Positions 11,863-21,950 of a DNA stretch of 64,000 nucleotides are shown here, in pieces. The position numbers were made by a program, and so were the translations under genes. This DNA is from Mauremys mutica (Eukaryota > Chordata > Testudines > Geoemydidae). The DNA lies in contig NC_059073.1 in assembly GCF_020497125.1 (NCBI RefSeq), positions 141,183,012-141,247,011 on the forward strand, read 5' to 3'. The notes beneath the pieces are model-generated. The model did not search any database and had not been told where the DNA came from. It saw only the letters and a program-made list of their open reading frames with translations. How positions within the stretch are numbered: position 1 is the stretch's first letter; each line of letters opens with the position of its first letter.

Positions 11863-11868
11863 AATAAA
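11863..11868 (+). other. poly(A) signal of the transposase gene
   Basis: AATAAA about 145 bp after the transposase stop codon, on the coding strand. Confidence 0.65.
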
Positions 11869-12526
11869 TCTTCGTTTTACTTTGCATTTCTGTTCAGTTG
11901 TTGAAACATGGACGCATACTGTGCTGGGCACGGTGTGCACTGATGTACAGACCGCTTGTTCCATAGAGGAATGACATCCTCCTGCTCCTACATAGGTCTC
12001 TGGGGTGGGGGACGGTTGCAAGTGGTTGTGCATCAAGGGGAGGGATTGCAGGAAGGGGTGGGTTTGCAGGAAGGGGCGAGTGGTGCCTTCTTTGGATAAG
12101 GGTTTGGATGACGGCAGTGGGCTGCGGGTTTGGGCGTAGGAAGGGGTGAGGGGTGTGGGGGAAGGGTGAGTATCTGTCCGTGGATGAGGGCTCTTGCTGG
12201 GGCTCAGGGCAGCGGAGAGGCTCGTTGCTACGGTGGAAGTGCATGGTAAGGGCAGCATGCCTTAACATTAAGGGGGTGGCAGGTGCTAGGACCCTGGACA
12301 AGCATACACATCACAGAATGACCCGGGGCAGCATACACCACACAGAGTGACCCTGGTGCCTACTGACTGCAGTGTGTGTGTGCCCTGCAGTTGATCATGC
12401 CCCCAAGTCTGTACCCTGGTAATGTAGGCTATATCGTGCAATTATAAATCCCCTCCCCCCCCCATACACAAAGAAATCCTCTGACACGAAAGACGTGACC
12501 GAAGCAGTGAATAACAGCAAACAGCT
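11869..12526. other. intergenic spacer inside Harbinger
   Basis: GC-rich spacer between the two convergent genes. Open frames on both strands here lack recognisable domains and are unlikely to be genes. Confidence 0.5.
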
Positions 12527-12532
12527 TTTAAT
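12527..12532 (-). other. poly(A) signal of the Myb-like gene
   Basis: ATTAAA on the minus strand, about 110 bp after that gene's stop codon. Confidence 0.5.
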
Positions 12533-12639
12533 AATCTAATACACAGTGGGGGGATGAAACTTGGATTTGGGACTGGGTGAGCCTGTAAGGGAAGCACTTC
12601 TACAAATGTATAGCGTGAGAGGTGTGTGGTACATTAGCG

Positions 12640-14501
12640 CTATGCAGTGGTGCAGTGACAGTTCTCACGGCCCCTACCACCCCTCCGTCTTGTACTTTTG
12701 GGTGGGGGGGGGGCAGGACTTCTTGGCAGGGGAGGGCGGTTGCAGATACACTGCAGGGGGGCTCTGTCCTCCTGCCTGCGGTCCTGCAGAACATCAACAA
12801 GGCGCCGGAGCGTGTCCGTTTGCTCCCTCATTAGCCCAAGCAGCGTTTGAGTCGCCTGCTGGTCTTCCTGCCGCCACCTATCCTCCCGTTCGATGTGTGT
12901 GCGATGCTGTTGACATAGGGTCTCCCTCCACTGTGTCTGCTCTGCCGCCTCGGCTCTGGAGGAAGCCATCAGTTCCGCGAACATCTCGTCCCTAGTCTTT
13001 TTCTTTCGCCGCCTAATCTGCGCCAGCCTCTGCGAGGGGGATGCCGGGGCAGTCCGGGAAAGAGCCGAAGCTGTGTGATGGGAAAAGTAACTGATTTCCT
13101 TGAACAGATACATGTTTGCGAACAGTGAACACAGTCTAGTCAGTTTCTCTGAACAAGACCATACAGGGCAACAAGTCTCACGAGATCTCGGGACAAGTTC
13201 GAGATTTCGGAATACGCTCTCATTGGCTGCGGCATTGCACAGGAGAGCGGACAAGTGGGGAGAGACAGCTGAATCCGTCTAGCAGACAGTCCTGGTAAGC
13301 CTTACAGTACATTCTGCTTATCAGTTAATGGATAGCTGTGCCCTCCCGCTAAAGGCAATCTGGAAATCATATACTCTGACCCTTTTCCAGCCACTCCCGC
13401 CAGTGCACGGGAAAGATCAATGTATGCTTTTCCTATGTGGCCTACAACACGTGGCTGTTAAGCGAGGGTCATTGTTATGCAAAGTAAAAGTCAACCATTC
13501 ACAACAGTAACAATACACTAATTGCCCTAATTAGATGCAGCATTTCATGAACGAGATCACCCTGATGCGGGTCCCTCGGAGTCACAAAGAGCGGATGCTA
13601 AGGGAAGCCCTGCAGAGACCAGGACCATATGCGGCCATGCTTGTAGAGGCGATGATTCCCATCTACATAAGGATGTCCTGGCGCGGAAGAGTGTGCTTCC
13701 ACGGAGCACCCAACAAGGCACCTCTCCCCAGGAACCTCCTGCGGAGGCTTTTCGAGGACCTAAATGAGACCTTTCTTGAATTGTCCCTGGAGGATTATTG
13801 TTCAATCCCTATATGTGTGGACCTACTTTTCATATAGTTTTTCATTGAAAATTTTATATATAGTATTTCTATTTTTTATACCTGTTTTATAAAAAATAAA
13901 TGTTTACATGTTTCTAGCACTTACCGCCTGATCCTTCCCCTGATTCAGAGTCCGGGTTAACGGCCGGGGAGGGTTGGTAGGGGATCTCTGTGAGGGTGAT
14001 GAAGAGATCCTGGCTGTCAGGGAAAGCGGTTTTGTGTTCGCTGTCGCCTGTGCCGTCCTCCACAGACCCTTCCTCATCTTCCCCATCGGCGAACATCGAG
14101 GAGGAACTGTCCAGGTTCACTATGCCATCCACTGAGTCCACGGTCACTGGTGGGGCATTGGTGGCAGACCCACCTAGAATGGCATGCAGTGCCTCGTAGA
14201 AGCGGCATGTCTGGGGCTGGGCTCCGGAGCGTCCGTTTGCCGCTCTGACTTTTTGGTAGCCTTGTCTCAGGTCCTTGATTTTCACGCGGCACTGCATTGC
14301 ATCCCGGCTGTATCCTTTCTCTATCATTGCTTTGGAGACCTTCTCGAAGGTCTTTGCATTCCGCTTGCTGGAGCGCAGCTCCGACAGCACAGACTCCTCG
14401 CCCCACACACCGATCAGATCCAGGACTTCCCGGTCTGTCCATGCTGGGGACCTCTTTCTATTCTTGGATTGGCCGGACTCCTCTGCTGGAGAGCTCTGCA
14501 T
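12640..14501 (-). CDS. Myb/SANT-like DNA-binding protein of Harbinger, two exons
   Basis: This is the second Harbinger protein, which in the superfamily binds the element's DNA and helps bring the transposase to it. Exon 1 (14501-13925) encodes a trihelix Myb/SANT-like domain near residues 17-112, with key phrases PAWTDREVLDLIGVWG, NAKTFEKVSKAM and QCRVKIKDLRQGYQKV, then an acidic stretch. At 13924 the minus strand reads GCG|GTAAGT, a strong donor. At 13071-13072 it reads CACACAG|CTTCGG, an acceptor, and the phase-1 join keeps the frame. Exon 2 (13070-12640) encodes a basic patch (IRRRKKKTRDEM), a long charged helix likely to be coiled coil, and a proline/arginine-rich tail. The chosen start is MQSSPAEES because the domain follows closely; an in-frame ATG at 14597 would add 32 residues. 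The splice is inferred, not demonstrated. Confidence 0.85.
13071..13924 (-). other. intron of the Myb-like gene
   Basis: GT-AG intron of 854 bp, phase 1. Without it exon 1 would end within a few codons at a stop just past the donor. It contains the plus-strand ORF at 13535-13837. Confidence 0.7.
13535..13837 (+). CDS. hypothetical 100-residue ORF in the Harbinger intron
   Basis: I do not recognise this ORF. It reads MQHFMNEITLMRVPRSHKER and continues with a mix of charged and hydrophobic residues, including LPRNLLRRLFEDLNETFLEL, a likely amphipathic helix. It lies on the transposase strand, inside the intron of the opposite gene. The GC-rich composition matches the element's real exons and differs from the AT-rich intron DNA just downstream. 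It could be a third element-encoded peptide, a captured host exon, or chance. No splice or poly(A) signal points clearly to expression. Confidence 0.3.
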   Translation: MQHFMNEITLMRVPRSHKERMLREALQRPGPYAAMLVEAMIPIYIRMSWRGRVCFHGAPNKAPLPRNLLRRLFEDLNETFLELSLEDYCSIPICVDLLFI

Positions 14502-14689
14502 CGTTGCAGGTGCTGCGGAGTTCGCCCCGATGTCCAGCCAGGACGTCAGATTCAAAGTGCCCAGACAGGAAAATAAATTCAAATTTTCCCGGGTCATTTC
14601 CTGTGTGGCTGGTCAGAGAATCCAAGCTCGGACTGCTGTCCAGAGCGTCAACAGAGTGGTGCACTGTAGGATAGCTCCCAGAGCTACTA

Positions 14690-14869
14690 AGTTCGATTTG
14701 CATCCACACCTAGCCTAATTTGAGCTAGCCATGTCGAATTTAGCGTTACTCCACCTGCCGGGGTGGAGTACCAAATTCGAACTAAAGAGCCCTCTAGTTC
14801 GAATTAAATGGCTTCCTGGTGTGGACGGTTGAGCGGTTAGTTCGAATTAACGCTGCTAAATTCGAATTA
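14690..14869. promoter_or_regulatory. right subterminal TTCGAAT motif cluster
   Basis: At least six copies or variants of TTCGAAT/TTCGATT/GTCGAATT lie near the right end, mirroring the cluster at 10081-10170. Inferred protein-binding array. Confidence 0.5.
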
Positions 14870-14891
14870 AAGTCCTAGTGTAGACCAGGCC
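14870..14891 (-). repeat. Harbinger right terminal inverted repeat
   Basis: AGTCCTAGTGTAGACCAGGCC is the inverse of the left end with one mismatch over the outer 16 bases. Confidence 0.85.
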
Positions 14892-14894
14892 TTA
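14892..14894. repeat. target site duplication TTA, right
   Basis: Matches TTA at 10054-10056. It also directly adjoins the left end of the next MITE. Confidence 0.85.
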
Positions 14895-15139
14895 GGGTAT
14901 GTCTTCACTGCAGGGGGAAAGAAAGTGCATTCTTAACTAGGGTTAGTGACCCAACTCATTAAAATAGCAATGAAAACATGGTAGTTTGGCTTTTGGCTTG
15001 GGTTAGCAGCACAAATTCAACTCCAGGCGCCATTCTAGGTGTGGATTAGCCTGAGTTAAAAGCCTTGTTGATGTGTTTTCACTGCTATTTTAACCCACGT
15101 TAAGAACACACTTAATTTTTTTGTAATGAGGATATAGCC
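14895..15139. mobile_element. Harbinger-type MITE adjoining the autonomous copy
   Basis: Left end gggtatgtcttcactgcagg and gtgcattcttaac pair with the right end gttaagaacacac and gaggatatagcc. No ORF. The right duplication is unclear, so the boundary is approximate. Confidence 0.5.
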
Positions 15140-17354
15140 ACACGTGGCTAGACCCAGAAGCTGAGATTAGGGACTACTTGTATAAGCGTTGCTTGATGCA
15201 AATAAGGTTGTGGAACTTACCACTAGGAACCAAACTGTGCTGGACTGACACTATCTGTTCTAAGGGGCAGTGCCGCTCCCTTTCCCCCAACAGGTGCATT
15301 TGGAAGCCTCCCTGTCGTATGATGAGTGAAACCGAAGAAATAGGGTGAGTTGCAGGAGGGACCTAGTTTGGTCCCAACCAGGGGCTGGGCCAGACTGCTA
15401 TCAAACACTGGCCTCTGTGCATACTCAGTAAAGAGCTCTTCCCTTCATCTCTACCTGCCTGCCACATCACTTATTGCTACTGAAACAATCCTGGAGCAGC
15501 CTGGTCACCAGGGATTGTGGGAGGGGACCAATTTGCTAACCTCTTTAAGAAGTACAGTATATTTCCACACAGACAGGAATGTAGTAGTAGCTCCACTGTG
15601 CACAGGAGTTGCGATACCAGCCAGCCCTTATCACACAAAGAGGGGATCCCTCCTTACTCTCCCCTCCACTCAGCTGAGTAGGGTTAGTTCTATTTACCCC
15701 TGTGTAAAGGAAATGGCTACATTCCCCACCTAGGGACACTCACCCCGAAGCATTTTCCTTCAGTAGAATAGCTGTGAGCTGTTGTAAGTGGATTTGAGTC
15801 CAAACATCCCCAAAGACTGGAGAGAGTCTATTTTGGGCCCCTTTGATGCCTCCTCGGGATTGTTCTCTCAAAGGCGAAATATAACTGATGGTGCCACTCT
15901 GATTCTTTCATCACTTCTTTTGCAATGTGATTGATTGTCTCCCTGCCAGCCTTGGTATCATCATCTTGTTGCTATGGCCTGTGAGCACTGACCTGATTGC
16001 CCCTAATTTATCCAGCTCTCTCCTGTGCCCTTCACGTACCAGTTCAGCCTCCTCAGCTCAGCCACCTAAGGCCCTTTAATCATCAGCACTGAAAACACAC
16101 ATAGATGAAATGTGACCAATTCTGCACAGCTGTGATCCAACTTACATAGTGTTCTTGGGATAGTATATCTAGTAAAGGCCTCCAACAAACCAGTGCCCCC
16201 TTTGTTTTACTCATTGCCTCACAATATATCCTTTTAACAGATGAGGGTTAGAGGGTACAACCTTAGCTCTGGAGAGTTTACTGTCTCTCTCTATCACTCA
16301 GGAGCACTGTTCTAGCCCCATTGGCTGTTCACATGAGGAAAAGCTCACCAGCATGAGTAAGGATTGAATCCTCAGGCCCTGAGTCAACTGACGCATAGAA
16401 AAATGGGCTGATCTTTTGTACGTCTACAGCAGACTCAGTTGTAGAACCCAGAACTCCTATGTCCTGTGCTATCTACTAGCCTACACAGCCTTCCACCCAA
16501 GAGCATGCACCATGAGTATTGCAGCCTGTATCGTGTTCCACACAGGGGAGTGAAAAATCTGTTCCTCATAAGGTCTGGTGTGTGGTTTTGTTTTGGGGGT
16601 TTTTTTAAGTGAAAATCTAGTGGCATTGGTAATAGCTGCAGTGGCATGTGTGACAGCACACACCTCCTCTATCTCGGGGGTGGCTGGATACATTTGCAAA
16701 GTTGGAGCAAAGAAATGGCTCCAGACAAACTTTGTTTTGTGCATTTGGTTTTACCTTTGCCATGATGTCTGACATTTCTGGAGACAGTGCTTCAGCCTAG
16801 GGCCGCACGCATGCACGCGTGTGTAAGGGTGGAAAGTCACTACACTTCATAAGCCAACTTCTAACCTTCAAAAGGTCTCTGTTTATTCATACATCTCCTA
16901 CAATTGCCTCTCAATGAGCATGATGCCTCTGCACCCTTGACGTAGAACCTCGCTGTCAGATCCACACCAGTGCCCCTTGAGAGATTTGTTTTATGGAGAG
17001 GGAAGGGAGTGAAGCGGGGACAGAAGGCAGTTAGGGGCTGACACCTCAAAGATGGGAACAGGACTACCCAAGGTGCCATATTTATTGCACATTCAGCACC
17101 ATCTTTCCCTCTTTCTTGTTTTTAAAACAAAAATGAACCTGCAAAGGCATTTGCTCCTCAGAGGGATAAATCCAAAAGAGAAGCGTGCACAGAGGGATGT
17201 TTTGATGGGAAACCTAGCAGGCCTCCATAGCACAGAGTACAGCCTGTGCGACCAGAGTGGCATGATCTATAGAATTCTGAACTGATCAGAGAGCCACAGG
17301 GCCCAGAAAGGATAATGACTGGACTGTCAGAAATGTTAAACCCCCAGTTGAGAG
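15140..17354. other. unannotated sequence
   Basis: No recognisable gene or complete repeat. ORFs of 60-127 codons lack domains and biased composition. Confidence 0.35.
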
Positions 17355-17645
17355 GAAAGATGGTTTTGTGGTTAAAGCAGTGAATGTAAACTCTGGAGAC
17401 TCCATGTTTAATTCCTAGGTCTGTCAGAGAGATTCACTATGACCTTGCATAGGCCCCTTAATCACTCTGTGCCTGAGTTTCCTCATCTGTAAAATGGGGA
17501 GACAGACCATTCCTGTGCCTGTGCTCTCTATTAGTGCAGCAAGCTCCTTGGGGGAGCATATATACATATGGACCTAGACCCCAAGCACACTGTCCCTGTT
17601 AGCAACTGGAGCCTCTTGGTGCTACTGTAAAATAAATAAATAACA
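17355..17645 (+). repeat. MIR-type SINE
   Basis: Contains ttgtggttaaagcagtgaat, tttcctcatctgtaaaatgg and a tail ending in aaaataaataaataac. Confidence 0.7.
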
Positions 17646-17689
17646 GTAGCTACAATCAGTAGGATCTGCAGGTGTTCAGCACTAGAACT

Positions 17690-18045
17690 TGGCAACATTT
17701 TTCAAACAAATAGTTTATTCGATGGAAAAAACAGTTTTGGTTGATCAAACTATTTGCAAATTTGACACAAATAATGTTGGCTATTCACAAACTAGCTAGA
17801 AGATGAGGCAGAGGTGCTGCTACTGTTGCCCACCTCCCTCCCACCCCAGTCCTCTCTTTTTTTTACCCTTACCCCAGTGATTAGGGAACTCATCAGGCAT
17901 GTGCGAGACCCTGGTTCCAATTCCCTCTCTGGGACAAAGACAAAATGGACTTTTTTCAATTCAACAAAAATTCCAAAATTTTCAGCTTTGGTTTGACCCA
18001 AACACAACAACTTTTTCAGAACTGCCACCAACCCCTCCATCACAC
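17690..18045 (+). mobile_element. composite AT-rich repeat with tRNA-like core, copy 1
   Basis: AT-rich left arm (gctattcacaaac), a tRNA-like module at about 17871-17932, then an AT-rich right arm (caaaatggac, ggtttgacccaaacac, ttcagaactgccacc). The reverse complement of 52755-53112 follows the same order with similar junctions, so module and arms form one family. No ORF. Confidence 0.6.
17871..17932 (+). repeat. tRNA-like module
   Basis: Reads cccagtgattagggaactca followed by a B-box-like ggttccaattcc (17913-17924), which resembles the head of a tRNA-derived SINE. Embedded within the composite repeat. Confidence 0.55.
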
Positions 18046-18240
18046 ACACACACCAACCAACAACAACAACAAAACAAAAAAAAAGTTATTGGCCCTGCTT
18101 TACTCAGGTCCTAGAGATCAGATTTTGAAAAGAGTTCTGGGTGAGATTTTTCAGTGCTCAAAACACATGGGTTCAGATTTTCTAAAGTGCTCTCCAGCAG
18201 CTCCCACTTATTGCCAGATTTTCAAAGGAGCTCAGCGCTA

Positions 18241-18265
18241 GGCTGGTCAAGAATTTTTTGATGAA

Positions 18266-18351
<86 letters not shown>

Positions 18352-18600
18352 AATGCAGATTTTTTTTTTGTGGGAAAAGAGTTGGTTTTGATGAATTTCT
18401 TGACTTGAAAAATTGTTGAGTAAAAAATCAAAATGCTTAATTTAGACATTTTCTAAATGAAAAAATGTCCAGTTCAAAACCACTTTGTGTTTAAAATGTA
18501 AACTAATTATAATTTTAAAATAGTGGAAATCAAAATAAAACAATTTGAAATGATCAAAAGTTAAACATTTTGGTTGATCTGATCTGATTTTTTTTTAATT
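18241..18600. mobile_element. AT-rich 'gctggtcaa' family copy with microsatellite
   Basis: Begins ggctggtcaagaattttttg and continues with tgaatttcttgacttgaaaa and aaaatgtccagttcaaaacc, phrases shared with copies at 48945 and 50221. Interrupted by a TG run. Likely a non-autonomous DNA element. Confidence 0.45.
18268..18340 (+). repeat. (GT)n microsatellite, 73 bp
   Basis: Uninterrupted run of about 36 units followed by (AG)5 to 18351. Its length makes it likely to be polymorphic. Confidence 0.97.
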
Positions 18601-20229
18601 ATCAGTTTGCACTTCAATATCTTGAAAATTTTTGCAAGGTGAGAAAACTCAGCACTCTCTTGCTGAACTCCTTGGAAATATCTGAATATGCATTTAGGGG
18701 TCTAAATGGGGATTGAGCTCTAAAGCCTGAAAAACATTCACAGTGCATTTATGTGTGTGCACACACATGCCTACCCTAAGTAACATAATTTGATGAGCCA
18801 GACAAAGATCACACAGGAGGATCTCATGGAAAATCCAGGAATAAGTCCAAGACCGCCTATTTCCCAGTCCTATACTTCACCCGTAACAGAAGGAAAGTAA
18901 TTTGTATTACACAGGAATTACTGTTTGAGAACCTGTATTACTGTGAGTGCACTAGATCCTTCAGACTGATATACAGCACCTTTGCTGCAGGAATTTTCTA
19001 TATTTGTATTTCTATATCTCTATGACCCCATTACAATGTAAACTTCTTATAAATTGTTAAAGTTAACTTATGTTACTAATGAATAAGACCCCAGGAAACA
19101 TCTAAGCATCACAGATTGAAAATTAAACAACTAAATTGCATTCTGTATTTTAAAAAACTGCTCTTTGTACCACCGCCCTAAGGCTGAACACCTTGAAGAG
19201 GAAGCTCTCTGGAAACCCCATTCAATTCCACACACCCATTTTATTTGCTGCTGATGAATAACTAATTCCATATCAGCTCATGCATAAGGAATAAAGGAGC
19301 ATCTGAAAACTATGAACCTGCAACACAATAGATGAGAGTCAAAATCCCTTTTCTACAGTGTTCTCCTGTCTGCTCAAATACACGTTGAGGATTAGAAATC
19401 ATTGAAATCTGTGGAGCAGTGGTAATTTACTCCACCTGAAGACCTTGTTATTTGTTTTCAATTGGACTGTAGAATAGGATAATAAACAAACAAAGCAAAA
19501 CCAGACATTATGGCACAGGACTGACTATTATTTCCAGTAGTGCAACAATACTACTGGAGAGATCTTGAACAATTAATGATAATGATAATTAATTACTTCC
19601 ACTTGTATAAAAGACCTTCATCAATTAGAGCTGGGTCCAACCCTCATTCCATAAATAAGAACTCCTGTTGCTACAGTAGGCATTGAGTGGTATAAAATTA
19701 TCTGAATTCAGAGAACGACAACAAGATGAGACTCAATTGTCAATTACATTTGGGGAAAAAAAATGTAGCTGATAGGGATGGTAATAAAGACAAACATACT
19801 CGGAAATGATCCCTTTTTAACTCAGATTAAAACAAATGATGTTTAACAAAGTTTGCAAAATTAACAATTTCAATTATAGGAATAGGAAACTATATAAACC
19901 TTGCAGTCCTATTAGCTTGGAATTTATATTTACTTTCGTTAATAGTAAGCCATTGGCTGTATGCAATAATATAATTTCCCACGGTTGTCTATGGCACTTT
20001 TTAAGTATCCATTTTTGTTAGTGTTGATAAAGTTGCTATGGATTTCATCAGTGTATTTAAAGTGTATATGAAAATTGAAAAAGAAAAAGGATAAAGCTTA
20101 ATTTTTTTAATTACAATTACTTGAGTAAACATAATATTTTATTGATTTTTTTAAAAAGCTCATCAAAGTGCTAATTATAGAGCTCAAATGCTTCTAAATT
20201 GTAAAGTAGAGAGTTTTCAAAAAATAGGC
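18601..20229. other. unannotated AT-rich sequence
   Basis: No gene or complete repeat recognised. The start (18650-18770) has weak resemblance to the foldback families. Confidence 0.35.
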
Positions 20230-20600
20230 AAATCCTCAGTGTAAATGATCAGAGCTAGCTTTGGCAATTTACACCAGCTAAGGATTTACCATCTTCAGGA
20301 TGCTTTAAGTTGCACCAGGGGACTGGTGCAGCAAACAACAGTGCCAGGGGAAGGGGAGCACAAGGGCTTTTTGTTTTTATTTGGTTGGCTTGTGCAAAAT
20401 CTTCACAAGATGTCAAATGATAACGGGTTCCTGGGCCTGGAGCTGCAGCTACTGCCACAGAGCTCAGGAGTTCTGTTGACCCTTGTGCTCCCCTCCTCCT
20501 GGGACAGTTATTTGCTAGGCAGAGTCTCACCATCACTCTAAAAGGGGCTGATCTGGCAGCCAGGGATCACCAGGATTTGGGTGAAGATTTCACCCCAGGC
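20230..20600. repeat. imperfect foldback repeat
   Basis: Left arm ccaggggaaggggagcacaa (20346 on) pairs with right arm acccttgtgctcccctcctc (20479 on). Outer parts also pair (gatcagagctagc with ggctgatctggcagc). The spacer is about 110 bp. No ORF of note. Confidence 0.6.
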
Positions 20601-21420
20601 AACTGAACATGTAACATGCTGGCCAAACTGCGTCTTTGTTACATCCCAGTGCTTGGACTAAATGAAGAGGTTTAGAGTCTGCTACTACCTCCACTCTAAA
20701 GGACTTGGGTCCCTGAACAGTACAGACTCATGCTTTAAGATTCCAGGGTTCAGTCTCTGCAGAGAACATGGAGAAGTCACAAATGGAAAGAAGGCATCCT
20801 CTGAAAGGTGCAGCTGATCAAACTAGGTAGAAAACTCCAGCCAAGAGGGGAATGGGCATCATTGAACTGTGATAATCAGAGGCTTCCCCTTAGCTTGTAA
20901 CACCCTTCAGCAGGGTGTCTAGGAAGATACTGCCAAATAAAAGAGAAAAGCGGCTGTGGGGGTGAACATTTGGTCTGGTTTATCACCCTGGACAAGCTAG
21001 TGTTTGTTTCCCATTTTCAATCCCTTGCTACTTGGACTTCCTCCTCCCGGTGACTTTGCTGCTTCTGCACCACACAGCTTGTGCCGTGCTCCAGGAGGCA
21101 AATTACTGTATAACGTAAGTTAATTTAACTGTCGACCTGCAGTGAAGATTTGTAGGGGACCTGGAGGAATCCCTCTGAGATTTTACTGTCTGCATTCTGC
21201 TGCTATAATGAAATCAGTATCAGGGAGTGCATAAACAATTAAAGACTGTGGAGCAGCAGCTGTCCTACGCATGTGACTGTGATAGAGCTAAAGCCATTGC
21301 AGATCACTCATAGCCAGGATGTTATGGTAATTCAGTGGAAGAACAGAAGAGATGGCTTATCAGTGAAATCACCTTAGTTTAAAGAAGACTGTAGTACATA
21401 ATAGCGGCTGAGTCTGGAGA
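20601..21420. other. unannotated sequence
   Basis: Nothing recognised. Confidence 0.35.
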
Positions 21421-21645
21421 CAGTACAGCTTAGTGGCTAGAGTCCTAGGCTGGGATTCAGGAAAGCTTGGTTCTATTCCCAGCTTGACCACTGGCTTGCT
21501 GGGTGATCTTGGGCAAGACACTTCCCCTCTGTGCCTCAGTTTCCCCATCTGTAAAAAAGTGATAACGATGCTTTCCCTCCGTTGTAAAGTACTCAGACCT
21601 ACTGACGAAAAGCGCTATTTAAAAGCTAGGTAATATTATTACATA
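21421..21645 (+). repeat. MIR-type SINE, well preserved
   Basis: tagtggctagagtcctaggc, tgatcttgggcaagacactt and gcctcagtttccccatctgt occur in order, followed by a tail ending aaaagctaggtaatattatt. This is the best MIR copy in the window. Confidence 0.85.
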
Positions 21646-21689
21646 CATTTTGGTGGGAGGGTTATCTGAGAGGATGGATGGTCTTTTTG

Positions 21690-21950
21690 TTAACACACCG
21701 GCCTGAAGCTCATTTCCTAGCTCTGCCATAGAGTTCTCCAGTGTGACCGTCGGAGAGTCATTTAGTCTCTCTGTGCTTCAATTACCTATCCCTGTAAAAC
21801 AAGGATTATAATAATACTTAGTTTCTTCCCACCTTTTGCCTGACTTGTGTATTAAAACTGTAAGCTCCTTGAAGCTGGGACCGTCTCTTAATGTGTGTAT
21901 GTACAGCACCTAGCACATTGGTTAGGACCACTATAACATACTGTAATAAA
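21690..21950 (+). repeat. MIR-type SINE, diverged
   Basis: ctagctctgccatagagttc, tcatttagtctctctgtgct and tacagcacctagcaca in order match a second MIR copy. Confidence 0.65.

Larger units (their letters stand above)
10057..14891. mobile_element. autonomous PIF/Harbinger DNA transposon, 4.8 kb
   Basis: The element is bounded by GGCCTTGTCTACACTA on the left and the inverse TAGTGTAGACCAGGCC on the right, between TTA duplications. It holds both genes required by the superfamily: a HARBI1-like DDE transposase (plus strand) and a Myb/SANT-like DNA-binding protein (minus strand, two exons). They converge, each with its own poly(A) signal. The ends carry clusters of TTCGAAT-type motifs. The coding parts are markedly richer in GC than the flanks. 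No stop or frameshift is visible in the transposase and the second gene reads through after splicing, so the copy may still be competent; this is inference from ORF integrity. Confidence 0.9.

Noticed and set aside
11842..12301. Minus-strand ORFs of 135-138 codons between the Harbinger genes
   Set aside because: Low-complexity proline/serine translation, downstream of the Myb-like gene's poly(A) signal, no domain.
12561..12995. Plus-strand ORF of 144 codons
   Set aside because: Antisense shadow of exon 2 of the Myb-like gene.
17355..17645. Host exon ending in an AATAAA-rich tail
   Set aside because: The segment matches MIR throughout, and the A-rich tail belongs to the SINE.
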